Source: Haemaphysalis longicornis
Taxonomy: Eukaryota; Arthropoda; Arachnida; Ixodida; Ixodidae
Assembly (NCBI GenBank): GCA_013339765.2
Contig: CM023452.1
Span: 161,609,416 to 161,673,415, forward strand
DNA length: 64,000 bases
Direction of reading: 5' to 3'
Below are positions 22,194 to 33,879 of the stretch, in pieces. Below the pieces are notes generated by a model. That model did not search any database. It saw nothing but the letters and a program-made list of their open reading frames with translations, and was not told the DNA's origin. Numbering within the stretch: position 1 is the first letter of the stretch; each line of letters starts with the position of its first letter. A program made the translations under genes and the position numbers.

Positions 22194-22433
22194 ATGCGCA
22201 GGCTCACGTGCGCTTGGTATTTTTTTTGGTATTTGTTTTTGGGAGCTTCTCTCATGGCACAAGCTTCGAGAATTCCGGGCGGTTCTCACGAGTCGCACGA
22301 CCACGTGCACTCCGTATTTCTGCTTGGTAATTTTAGGCCAACGCCAATGGACCAAGCTCAAGCTTTAACAGCTCCGTTAAAAAATGGTTGCGTATGTGCT
22401 TCTTTCGTTGCAAATGTCGACGCAAGACGATAG
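22194..22433 (+). CDS. Candidate small secreted protein or signal-peptide exon
   Basis: The 79-codon frame opens M-R-R-L-T-C-A followed by a hydrophobic run, WYFFWYLFLGASLMAQA, then a His/Ser-rich stretch (SHESHDHVHS). This is signal-peptide-like, with possible cleavage after AQA. Two readings are possible: an intronless 79-residue secreted peptide, or a first exon ending at G22326 before donor gtaattttag, which would leave phase 1. There is no homologue I recognise. It could be a chance frame. Confidence 0.3.
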   Translation: MRRLTCAWYFFWYLFLGASLMAQASRIPGGSHESHDHVHSVFLLGNFRPTPMDQAQALTAPLKNGCVCASFVANVDARR

Positions 22434-22565
22434 TCTCCCCTGGGAAGTAAATGCACAACCTTCTCTGTCGCTTAGCTCTCATGGTGTTCCTATGTCGTCT
22501 CGTTGCTTTCAAGATTAGAAGCCAGAGGTTGGCTCAAGTCAATTTAAAAAAACCACATTCCACTG

Positions 22566-22655
22566 CTCCAAGTCGGAGGCCTATATACCAGGCGCGCCTA
22601 TATACCAGATGTCGGAGGCCTATATACCAGACGGGCCAATATACCAGCCTCGGAG
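22566..22655. repeat. Short repeat cluster with CTATATACCAG core
   Basis: The 11-mer starts at 22581, 22598 and 22620, with a variant at 22637, between cggaggc-type spacers. Confidence 0.7.
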
Positions 22656-22850
22656 ACGCGCGTTAATTGAGGCACAAGACTACAACGTTTATAACACCAC
22701 GTTGCCCTATTCCACGAGCGTTCCAAGTCGAGTGCTGAACCTATCTGGTGGAATCTATCGTTGCTCTTGCCATTTTTCTTTAATTCTTCATAGCAGCGCG
22801 GGCAACAGCAGGCGACAGTTTTCAGCAGTTGATATAGTATTTTATAGCTA

Positions 22851-24022
22851 TCACAAAAAGCAAGCCTCCGTAATTTTTTTAATAAGGCAATACTGCAAAT
22901 ATCACTCATAGTTTCTACTATACAAATCCGTAATGCGCTGGTTTTCGTTCAACGATGTTGACAAGTAAGACTATTAACACCGGATTTATTTGTTTAGATT
23001 TGGCTGTGAGTTTATGAGCCTATGGCGCAGCCTCCGGTTTAATTTGGCTGACTTGCTGAAGGACACACCGACAGACAAACAGACAGACAGGCAAACAGGC
23101 AGACACACAGAGAACAAACACACTAATGAGAGACTAAAATTTTTTTTAGTTTAGGTCGCCCAGGAAAGACTAGAGTCTTTCTCAACCGCAAATGCATTGG
23201 TGGCTTTTAAGTTACGGGGCTAGAGGAACTGCGTGTGGTGAATTCACTGCGGTGAAGCCTTTCTGCACAATACAAGAAAAAAACTGACAAAAACGTGTAA
23301 TCCTGAATTGTTGTTTTGCCCCTTCCCTTTAAATTGACAGCTGTAACAGGTACTCTGAAGTTATCATAGACTTTTCTGCATCTTTTTTGCATTACCACCG
23401 ACCATTTCGTAAAATATCTTTTCGATAGGGCTCTCCGCACTAAAATAAACTTGCCAAGCTTCGCACTTGGCTCAAATACAATTCAAACAGCGAAGCTCGT
23501 GGCCCCACCGAGCTTATTCTTTGGTCCTTCTAATGTTACACGTGGTTTTGCTTGGAGACTCAGCCGAGCTTTCAGCGTGGTTATGCCTTAGACCCGGTGA
23601 AAGTTTCTGTGTGGTGTCATCGTGACTCGCAAAAGAGCAATAAACACTCGGTGATTAAAGTATGTAGAATGTACGCGAGCTTGTAACTGCGGATTTTCTG
23701 CAACTCACTGTCACTTTGCCAACTCTCCACCACCGCGATATTAAAGATATGACCGAAGTGGTCACATTTGTTCTCAAGACCCCGCGCGACGAATTTTGCG
23801 CCGCATTTCCTCTTCTTCAAGTGTGACGCTCTCCTTCTTTGACGCCAACTTTGGCTTCGTCGGAGACCCGGCTATTGCAACTCACATGGATTTCCGAATT
23901 TCCCGCTAAAAAGTCTTCATGATCGACAGGCTGGGATCATTTTGTCCGCAGGCTTTGTCATCTTTCCCAGAGCCCTTCAAGGGCCATGAAGAAGCAAACG
24001 AGCTCACCCGAGGACACACTTT
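22851..24022. repeat. 1.1-kb dispersed repeat, copy 2
   Basis: Partner of 362-1492. It contains a GACA/AACA-rich microsatellite (23068-23110). Its right end at gaggacacactttt is abutted by a LINE tail, which suggests that the LINE inserted at or next to this repeat. Confidence 0.6.
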
Positions 24023-24470
24023 TCGGGCAGGATCAGGCACCCATTCCACAGAACACACATTGCCTTAAAAACACAGGATGTCCTCCTTCCTAGCAATGAC
24101 GCAATTCTGAATACTAAGACCAAAATACTTCTCAGACGCAGACCGCAAATTCATAAAAAAGGAAGAGGCAATGTGGCCAAATTTACAGGTTGGAATCTAC
24201 CCAAATCCGCTACTGCTAACCCGGTCAATTTTAACCCAAATGCAAACATTGCAAAAGCTGGGTAGCATGGTCCACATGATATGGACATGCCCACAATATC
24301 AGACAACGGCACACAGCCATAGATATTTGGGCGGCTCTGATGCTCAGCTGAGACTATAAAGCCAAATGGAAGATCATCAATCAAGCTCAGTCAGCCGCCA
24401 GATCGCAAGGGATAGTGGCCGCCTCCTAGAAAGGTTTTTAAAAAGCCAATGAATGATACTAGATAGTTTT
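24023..24470 (+). pseudogene. I/Jockey-group LINE ORF2 C-terminal tail
   Basis: Frames read MVHMIWTCPQ and ALMLSxDYKAKWKIINQA followed by QSAARSQGIVAAS. This is the H-x3-W-x-C-P finger and the W-E-x3-L-S-like closing helix that end many arthropod LINE polyproteins. Stops and shifts break it. The RT is absent, so it is a 5'-truncated copy. Confidence 0.6.
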
Positions 24471-25241
24471 TGCATCATCATTCCCGAAGTAGACCGCTTT
24501 AGCACCCGACAGAACCGGCGGCAAGCGGCTTCATGAGCTGGGCGTCTGTAGCACGAGCTTTGTAGTGCCCCGACTTTAGGCGTGAAGGCACGCGAACTGG
24601 CGAGACCAGAACGCGAGAGCATGCCATGTTGGCATGGCAGAGTGTTCTTGAAGGACCAGCTGCTGCCAAGGCATGCGATGACGTCATCGCACGGTGAGGT
24701 TTTCGAGCGCGGGTTAAACCGCATCACAATTAAAATTTTATAAGGACGTGTAGAACTGTTACACGAGGTCTCTTTGTTGCAGAATTTACTCCTCTACGCA
24801 TGGGAAGAATGCGGGTTGATTTAGACAACGTGATGATCTTTAACGTGTACCAAAACTTTGGTGTACACATTGTGCTGTTTAGCATTCATCCCAAACAATT
24901 ACTGGCATCCGCCATTGAAGCCGAAAATACTGTTAATCCGCTACTGCTTTAGCGAATAGGCCACTGCAACCGGGAACGTCATATTCCGGCTGTTACTTAG
25001 CATGGTTACACTGCTGGGTTCGCTCGCGTTTCACCACCCAAGCAACTTCTGTGGCAGCTGTAGTGTATTCTGGCGGCTAACATGACACACTAGCGCATAC
25101 GCAGTAAGGGACGCATTTATATAGGCACGTGAGTAGCGCGGGACGTCCGCCACGACAGCTTTTATGTAGATTTAGCTTTACTCAGCCTCTAAGACAGGAC
25201 TCTTTACAACTTTTCCTCAGGCTTTGTTTTCTTTCACATAG

Positions 25242-25256
25242 ACCTGACCGAAAATG
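25242..25256 (+). other. Candidate 15-bp microexon (type i-prime), copy D
   Basis: ttgttttctttcacatag precedes ACCTGACCGAAAATG. The donor gtgggg is poor. In phase 1 it reads L-T-E-N. Counterpart at 6326. Confidence 0.2.
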
Positions 25257-25908
25257 GTGGGGTTTTTTTTTGTTCTTTTCTGAAGCCTGAGGGAAGCAAT
25301 TCGGAAAGCTCGGATTGTCCTCATCGGTGCGGGAAGGGGATATAGAATAGAGAAATGAACCTGGCCGCCGCCAGCAGTATATCTTTGGATAGCTGTAGGT
25401 GTACGATGCAGCATGTTTGCCTACACCCTAAGGAAGTACCAGTAGCTCAGCTTGTAGCCAATGCTACTGGGTGCCGGAAATCTTCCGGTGGCTGCGCGCC
25501 CCCAAACGCCAGGAAAAACCACCCGGCCGAGAATCACCTGAGACCGCACGCGAAATCGACTGCACCGGGGGGTTTCCGCCAGCCAGTAAGATTTCCCCCC
25601 AGGCATGCACGTATGATAGTCAAAATAGGAGTGTATTCACTTGCTCGGCAGGACTTTTTTCACCTACCAGGAGTGCTGACGGGCCTCCCATGTGGAATTG
25701 AGCGTTTATGTGTTTGTTTTGTTTGTTGCTCTTTTTGCGCTATGTAGCGATAGAAAATTGAGGTAATCTCTGCGCTCGACAAGTCGTTCTCAGCGTATTA
25801 GGTTTGGGAAGATTGTTGGGCACTTCAGTAATCTTTAACTTGGCTACGTTGCGGCGAAAAGAAATGGCGATGTGGTAGTGGTTTTCACACATTCTTGTTT
25901 TTTAACAG

Positions 25909-25923
25909 CTGAACAGTACTTGG
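25909..25923 (+). other. Candidate 15-bp microexon (type i), copy D
   Basis: ttcttgttttttaacag precedes CTGAACAGTACTTGG and donor gtaagtatttat. This is the best acceptor among the type-i copies. In phase 1 it reads E-Q-Y-L. Confidence 0.35.
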
Positions 25924-26345
25924 GTAAGTATTTATTCTACTTCACAGTAACTTCACGTTTTTAAAATCTAAAAATGATTCTTGGAGGGACACTCGCAGAA
26001 AAATGAAGCTGCCAGACAAAGCGCGAGACCCGAATGGAATCGCAGCGTACTATAGAACGGTTTGTGCGGGGACACGCGCATGACGTCCGAAGCCAGCACC
26101 TAATCAGCCGGAAGAGAAAGATGAAAACTGGCTACTATGAGCCGCTATAATGACTGATGTCGGCATACGCCCGTGGTATTTGGTGCTCAGGGGTAATTTT
26201 ATAAAACTGGATATCTAAAAAATATTAAATTTTTAAATATTTTGGCCTAATATATAGCTGTGACGATTTTTTGAGTCCTTGGAATGTCTTAGGTGCCCTA
26301 TTCGGCAAAAAAAGCCGTTGTTGTTGCCATCCGGTCGATAAAATT

Positions 26346-26935
26346 GCCGCCGCTGCAAAACAAAGTAAAGAAATATATGTGAGCCAACGGTAATCCACCC
26401 CAGGTATGCAAAGTAGCAACCGGAGGGTTTGCGAACTGTTATCTCCACGGCTTCTCAGCGTAGAACACAGCTTTTTGTTCCTTTCGTCGTGAGACATGCA
26501 TACTTCTGACTGGGCAAGAATAAAGCTTTCAGTATCAGTGTGCCCGCTCCACAAAGTTCATAAAACAATGAAATGAAAACGCAAAAGTCGAGCAGTGTAT
26601 GCCACCTGGCACCTGAACGTGACGTTGCATGTATAGAACATGCCAAAGTGTGCATGGTGACGTGCTTCGCTCCGTATGACGAAGAAAAATGCGCATACAC
26701 ATTGTTGCAAAGAAGCTGGATGAAGTAATTTCTGCAAAAAGGAAAGAAATGAAAGCGAAGAAAGGGATTACAAATGCGATGTAGCACTAACGAAGTCTTT
26801 GACATCAATGTATGTACGTGCCCAGAGAAGAAGGTTGCGTATACGCGTGGAACGAAATAGCATCTTCCATATGGCTGTAACTTTGTTTATCCACTTAAAT
26901 AGTCTCGGAAAAGGGTAACATCGCCCCAGCAGAAC
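26346..26935. repeat. Repeat segment k, copy 1
   Basis: Matches 31746-32295 (agaaatatatgtgagccaa, ccatatggctgtaactttg, and others). Minus-strand frames of about 110 aa are not conserved between copies. Confidence 0.65.
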
Positions 26936-29900
26936 GCACATGCCATCCATCAGTACGAGCATCAAACCTATAGCTGCCCGTGCACGCCCCCCTCCACCCT
27001 CCCATTATTTTCTACTACAAACCTGCGGACGCATAAACCGGCAACCGGTTATGTGCGTATGCTCAGAAGGGGATGACTTAGTCAAAAATATCCCCTGAGA
27101 GAACGCTGAAGAAGTGGTATTGGTTCCAACCGGCGTTCCAAGCGGGAAAGTTTCGGTTCATCCAGTAGGGCTTCGCCCCTACCCGACTAACTAAAATTTA
27201 GCACGTAAAGGCGACGCTAGCAGCTTTCATTTGTTTGTGCGCCCGTTCGCACTTGAGTTCGGCCTATGCTGCAATTGTTGCTCTTCTTCCTCCAAGCGAA
27301 CCGCATGCATCCGTCCCATTACGATTAAACACCTGGAAGCCTTTCAGCTCAATTCTTGCGTACAAACGTGCGGCTGTCCTTTCTCTTCCCATTGAAGGCA
27401 TCTTACTCTCTGTTTATGATGCCTCTGTTACACATCAAACCACACCAGAACAACTCGATTAAGGAGAGCCGACTAAGCTCATGGAGCAATGTATTTCGAC
27501 ATCTAAATAGCCCACAAACACAACCGTAATTTCATCGGCAGCGGCATGAAGGCCAGCAGTGCGTGCACGCCCCCCCCCCCAACCCCTCCCCTTTTTTCAC
27601 ACGCAAACCATGCGCCGCATAAACCGGCAACCGGTGATGACGCATCCTTAGGCATGAAAGACACCGGCGATAATGTTGCTCGGAAGGCTTTCTAAGCTGA
27701 AAACAAATGGTCACATCAGTGTTCCAACTGCGCAACTTCTTCTTCCACCGGAAGGGATTCTCTGCTACTTGGCGAAGCGGAATCTGAGCGGAAACGGCGG
27801 CGCTGGGTTTCATGCGTTTCAGAGGGCCGCTTTTCGGCATCCGTACCTGGGCTTCGCGGGAGTGCCATTTGTTTGTCCGCGTAACCGAGTGAGCGAATGC
27901 AACACCGACAAAGGAAAGAAATAGATCAGCCTTTTTTGAAGGGTGAGGTGGAGTACGACCCGTGCAGCTACGGCGTCATCTCTCTCACTGCCTTTCCCTC
28001 ACAGAAGTCTCATGCGTCGCCACAAAAAAGCGCCATCGCGTGACACTTTCCCTAGATGCTGGTTCATTTTCCGCTAATCCCAAAATTACGTGATATTTGT
28101 GCGGAAAGTTCAAACACGATTTGCAACAACATGCTCGCTGTTCCCATGTGGAGGGTAATCCGAACCACGTGACGTTTGCGGGGGCGGTTCCAACGCGATT
28201 TGCAAAATACTGGCCGGCGGCGGCAGCCGCATTGCGAGGTAGCAGCAGAGGAGCGCACACCGCCGTGCGTTCGCTAATCACGCAAACACTCCTTGAGACG
28301 CAGCAGAAATGCTCCGTGACCAAGAAGACTGCAGCTCGCGCTGCAAACAATTTTAATATTAGGGAGTGTAGTAAAAGTTAGCAATTAGGGAGTGTAGTAA
28401 AAGTTAGCATTTTCTAGCCCATCTGTGCTTCTTTTTATATCTAGGCTTCATCTGATAACGGCATACCCCTCTTAGCTGCCGACTCCGCAACTTGCCAAAG
28501 GGGAATCGGTAGAGGCTAGGGGGGAAATAGTTGTGAAAGAGGTGTAAGCGATGGAGAGGAGGAGCCCAAGAGCGCGGCCGAGTAAATCTATGAAACTGCA
28601 ATGAAAATGGGGGGGGGATTACTGCTTTGCAGTAAAAATGCCATGACACGCAGTACGGTTGGCTGAGACGTGAAATGACGTCATTGTTTAAACATCTTTA
28701 ATGCTCCGTAGCTCTTTCGTGCTCTAAGAGCTTTCAAGTGTGTTGGGTGCGTGAAACAGTCTTTTGTAGATTGATCAGATTTAGAGGAAATCCTCAAGGG
28801 TCTTGGGGACTTCCCTGGATCTGGACCGCTCCTGGACCAGGAAGAATTTTTCTTCAGCTGCGAAGTTTCTAAGAATGATCTATAGCTTTCCTTTGTAGCT
28901 GTATGGCTGCGATGAGCTGGATGTCAAATTTTCTTCGCAGTCTTCGGCACTTTGTTTGTCCACCAATATTGTCAGGCAGAATTGAAGTGTCTAACTTCAC
29001 TATATGTGCCTGGCGAGAAAAGGTATTCAGTGATCCCCACTAAATCGCCAATCCTTGGTCACCCACGATAATAGTAGAGGAAAAGCTCGTTAATTCTGAA
29101 TAGTATAATAAATTTAGTGTTAATTCGAACTCAAAAAATTTGTACTTTCTATACATTCTGAATATTTTGCATAAAAATCCCACTAATTCGATTGCGAGTG
29201 AGATACACCACAGATAACTCGAAGTATGTGCCACACAGCCGGCGGCTTCACTCATGAAAAATGGCGGGGGACGCGTCAGAACAAATTCGCCAATTGAGTT
29301 TGTATTCCACAGCCTAAGGGAAGCGGTTATCCAAACGCTCGTATTGTTTGAACTGGGCCCAAAATCGGTGCTGGAAATTCGGTTTCGACCTTGCTGACGC
29401 CAACCCCTACCGTTAAGTGTGTGTTCGGTAGTTCGAGGTATTCGAAGCAGCCAGGTTTAGTGTGTTTCTGAGGAAAACTGATTGGGTAATCAGTACTCGC
29501 TTCGGACATTTTTGTGGGGTCTGGATATGTATGGTGTTCAAAATAGTATTCTGTTGACTTGTTCCGTCTTCGAACAGTGAAGTAGACCAAGATAGATTTT
29601 GTGGAATGTTATACGGCCACATAGAAAATAGAAAATAAAGAAGCATCGACTGAACCTGACGGCCGAACAATATGTCAGTTTTGTGCGTGAAATAATTTGG
29701 GTGGTGTTGTGACTCCCAAAAATCCCCTAGTTACGCCCACGGCGGCGAAGCTCCAAAGGACGTGTACTGCTATACTTCAATTGCGGAAAAAAGAACAAAC
29801 AACAACACGACACAGAGCGCACTTTCAACTAACCTTTTAAGAAAGAATCACCGATTTACACTGGCCAATACCTCTCATACACATTCATCCAAAACACAAG

Positions 29901-30305
29901 AAAGAAACAGATTAATCACCTCTATTCCTTAAAACACTCATATGGCACGTGCCACTCCGATTGCGGTTTCTCGATAAACCGTTGTCTTGCCCTAGGAAGT
30001 TTATCTCCTTTTTTGTAAGTGCGAGGGAAGGAGTTCTTGAGCAACAGTCCCAAGCGCGTGCTTTTTTTTGTTCTCAATGATCTCGCGGGTTGTGTGGTTG
30101 CTGTTCTTCGCTTTATTATAACACTTATCAAACAGGCTTCCCGTGGGGAAATTGATGTAGGCTAATTGCAATAGCAGTCACTGTTAGCGCGTTAGGTTTG
30201 GGTAGAATTCTGCTCGTTTGAGTAATATGTAACTTCACTAAGATCGTGTCAAAAGTAATGTTCATGTCTTTCCGTTTTCTCTTCCTTTCATGCTTCTCTT
30301 TCAAG

Positions 30306-30320
30306 ACCCACGCTATGTTG
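30306..30320 (+). other. Candidate 15-bp microexon (type f), copy C
   Basis: tgcttctctttcaag precedes ACCCACGCTATGTTG and donor gtaagtac. In phase 1 it reads P-R-Y-V. Confidence 0.35.
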
Positions 30321-31300
30321 GTAAGTACTTCAAACATTTCCCAAAAAAATCTTTCTAGATACTTCATCTTACACAAAAACGTCCGGTGAAAGGACTTCCT
30401 CATGCCTTTTTCTGCGGGTGTTTTGCCGTGAAGATTAAAGGACATAGTCGAACTTTATTGCTGGCTAGTTGGTTCATGACACACCAAGGAGTATATTTCC
30501 TCAAACGACGACGACGAAGAGAATAGAGGAGACGAGCACAACTTTCAACTTTGTTTTGCGTGAAATAGCAACACACATTTATACCTCCCATCGGGTGTCG
30601 ACCTCTTTCCAATCAGCAGTTGCACCTCCAAATGAGGGCGTAACAAGAATTAAAGTCATATACAGACACACAAAAAAACAATTCGACAAAACGGCCGTAA
30701 CATACAGTATGCACCAGATAACAGATACTTACTTAGAACGGGAATTGGATCTGAATAGAGAAAGGAACCTGGCCACCACCAGCAGTGTATCTTTGGATAG
30801 CTGTAGGTGGTACGATGCATCATGTTTTGTTACACCCTTAGGAAGTACCAGTAGCTCAGCTGGGAGCAAATCCTACTGGGTGCCGGAAATCTTCCGCTGG
30901 CTGCGTGCCCCCAAACGCCAGGAAAAACTACCCGACCGAGAATCACCTGAGACCGCACGCGCGATCGACTGCACCGAGAGGTTTCCGCTCGCCAGTAGGA
31001 TTTTCCCCCCGTGCATGCATGTATGGTAGTCAAAATAGGAATGTATTCCACCTACCAAGAGTGTAGACGGGCCTCCCACGTGGAATTGAGCGTGCGTGTG
31101 TTTTTTTCTTTGTTTATTGTTGGTTTTTGCACTGTGTATTGGTAAAAAAATTAGGTAGTCTCTGCGCTCAATAAGTTGTTTCTCAGCGTATTAGGTTTGG
31201 GAAGATTGCTGGCGCTTCAGTAATCTTTACCATGACTACATTTGCACGAAAACAGATGGCGCTGTGTTAAAGGTTTTTTCACACGCTTGTTTTTTTAAAG

Positions 31301-31315
31301 CTCAACAGTACGTTG
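31301..31315 (+). other. Candidate 15-bp microexon (type i), copy C
   Basis: acgcttgtttttttaaag precedes CTCAACAGTACGTTG and donor gtaagtatttat. In phase 1 it reads Q-Q-Y-V. Confidence 0.3.
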
Positions 31316-31745
31316 GTAAGTATTTATTCTAATTCACAGTAGCTTTACGGTTTTACAATCTAAAAATGATACTTGAAGGGACACTCACAGAAACATAAAA
31401 CTGTCAGACTAAGCGTAAGACTCCATTGGTATTGCAGGGTACTATAGAACGGTTTCTGCGGAACGACGCACATGACGTTTGAAGCCAGCAGCTAATCAGT
31501 CGGAAGGAAAAGAAGGAAACTGGCTACTACGAGCAGCCATAATGACTGATGTCGGCATAAGCCCGCGCTTTTGCCGCTTAGGGGTCATTTTATGAAACTG
31601 GATATCTAGGAAATATGGCATTTTTTAATATTTTTAGCGTAGTGTATAGTCCTGATCATTTTTGGAGTCCTTGGAATGTCTTAGGCTCCTTATTCGGCAA
31701 AAAACGCCGTTGTTGTGGCCGTGCGGTCGATAAAATGGTCACCGC

Positions 31746-32295
31746 TGCACAAAAAGAAAAGAAATATATGTGAGCCAATGGGAATCAACCCTTGGTATGC
31801 ACAGTGGCAACCCGGATGTCTGCGAACTGATATCTCCGCGGCTTCCTTGCGTAGAGCACAGGTTGTTGTTCCTTTCGTCGTGGGACATGCACACTTGGGA
31901 GATTGGTCAAGAATAGAGCTTTAAGGAGCAGTGTGCCCGCTTCACAAAGTTCACAAAAAAATGAATTGAAAACGCAAAAGTCGAGGAGTGCATGCCACCT
32001 GGCACCTGAACGTGATGCTGCATGAGTAGAACGGTTCACAGTCTGCTTGCTGACGTGCTTTGCGCCGCGAGCGATGAAAAGGCGCGTACACATTGTTACA
32101 AAAAAGCTGGTTGAAGTAATTTCTGCCGAAAGGGAAAGAAATAAAGCGAAGAAAGTGATTACAAATGTTATGTAGCACTAAGGAACTCTTTGACATCAAT
32201 ATACGTAAGTGCCCCAAGAAGAAGGTTCCGTATACGCGTGGAACAAAATAGCACCTTCCATATGGCTGTAACTTTGTTTATCCATTTAAATAAGC
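31746..32295. repeat. Repeat segment k, copy 2
   Basis: Partner of 26346-26935. It closes the imperfect 5.4-kb direct repeat. Confidence 0.65.
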
Positions 32296-33800
32296 TCGGT
32301 AAAGGGCAACAAGCTGACGAGTCACCAAATAATTTAGTAAGTGCAGAGCGTCAATGCTATGACCAATTGAAGTTATGCAATATATAAGCGAATGCAACCG
32401 CTGCTGCCAAGGTAAAGTCAGGCTCTCCCACAAACTAGGTGTGCCAACACAGACAGTGTGAGGTATTTGTAAAATGTGATAATAATATGCTATCGTACAA
32501 TTTAGTTACGTTAAGCGAAATTTTGAATTACACGGCGCACAAATTGTGGATGTACGGCCGATGTCTACTTCTGAAAGGAAATGAAACATGTCAACGAAAT
32601 CTCGTAGTGACACCCTGCTTCTATAGAACGTGTCTCTAAAAAAGTCACTAATTTAGTTAGAAACAGAGGGCTAAATGCAGCACTGGATATCATTCGATCT
32701 ATGGTTCAACGAAATAAGCATTGAACCCCTGGACCGTTGCTGCTTTTTTTAGTGCTGGTACTTGGCATACAAGTACCAAAACGAAAAAAAAAACGATTAC
32801 AAAATGTGCCAAAACACTTGCTCATGTGTTATTGCTTAAAAGGCCGAAACCTTGCCACCCTTTAAAACTTGTTCAACCACTTGGGTGGGGAATGTTGGGC
32901 TTTGCGCACTTCTAATATGTCCTGTAAACTTTGGCGGAACAACTGTCTACTCAGCATCATTTTGCCTAACTGCTATTCGAGATTTCGATATGCAATTTAG
33001 GGCCAGCAACATCAACATATCATACGGGACGCTTGTGTCGTTTGCAACGGCAAAGAACCTGATGCCGTGTCCATCAAACAAAAAATGAAATCCTTTTTTA
33101 GTGTGCTCTGCAAAACGTCTCAAAAGAACATGCCATCTCAACCTTACATGAAAACCTGGAACAACACAGCTCGATGGTTTTGGATTGCAGATATTTACTC
33201 TAGAAAAATGGTTGTGGGCGTCCAGTTACAAGCGTGTGATGGAGCCTTGTACTCAGTACTGCACAAGTAACTGGATGGTGGTAATTACACAACCAGCGAG
33301 TAGGTCTAGCGAAACGGCACATTTCCTCTGTTAGCGCAATGTCTAAAACACGGTGATTGGCAAAGACTTTGAGTTATTGCAAGAGAAAGGGGGGGGGGGA
33401 ATATCGCAGCGGGAAAATGATGGTGATTACTATTCAAAGGAGGAGAAAGAGGAGAGTTCACATGCACCTAACTGGGCAAGCACCGCTGTGGGCTGCACGT
33501 GATTACCGTGCGTAGCCTGAATTCGCTTTCTTCCACGCGAAATTTGTTCTCCCAATTTTATTCCTGGGGTGTAGGCGATGATGGGCTCAGAACCGTCTAC
33601 AATAAAACAGGCTGCGAACCATGGCGGCGCCCCATGCAATACTACCATAGTTCTCAACGAATCATCAGCAACCTATGGGTTCACTAGATCATAAGGTGTG
33701 ACTAGTTGTTCTAGAATGTCTTCTTTTACAAACTGCCTTTGAACGACGCCTTGGCAGTGGCCATCAGCGTGTGCGACATGAGCCTCAGACTTGAACCTTT
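32296..33800. other. Unassigned sequence
   Basis: No convincing gene. A poly-G run lies at 33390-33399. The frames are short and show no recognised motif. An 18-bp segment at 33789-33806 sits before a strong donor (gtaagc), but its acceptor tract is poor. Confidence 0.4.
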
Positions 33801-33879
33801 TTCGTGGTAAGCAGCAGCGGGAAATGAATTTAGACCAAATCAAATAAATATTATACCTTGTACTGCCACCATTACATAG

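Larger units (their letters stand above)
24990..26345 (+). repeat. Large repeat unit, partial copy D
   Basis: Collinear with 6060-7430 of copy A and 30735-31745 of copy C (gtagtgtattctggcggctaac, ctggtatatcc-side and cttggaatgtcttaggtgcc landmarks). It is followed by a segment (26346-26935) repeated at 31746-32295. Confidence 0.7.
26940..31745 (+). repeat. Large repeat unit, copy C
   Basis: The longest uninterrupted copy: catccatcagtacg start, then cgattaaggag, ttcaaacacgatttgcaac, gggagtgtagtaa (a 24-bp duplication at 28364-28405), caacgacgacgacgaag, then a jump at about 30735 straight into the part equivalent to 6420. The jump deletes the stretch equivalent to 5730-6420. The distance from its ggaatgtcttagg mark to that of copy D is about 5.4 kb. 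Confidence 0.7.

Noticed and set aside
30733..30750. 18-bp minus-strand splice-framed segment
   Set aside because: It spans the deletion junction between two parts of the large unit and has no counterpart in copies A, B or D.
33789..33806. 18-bp + strand segment before donor gtaagc
   Set aside because: The acceptor lacks a pyrimidine tract; kept only as a note.
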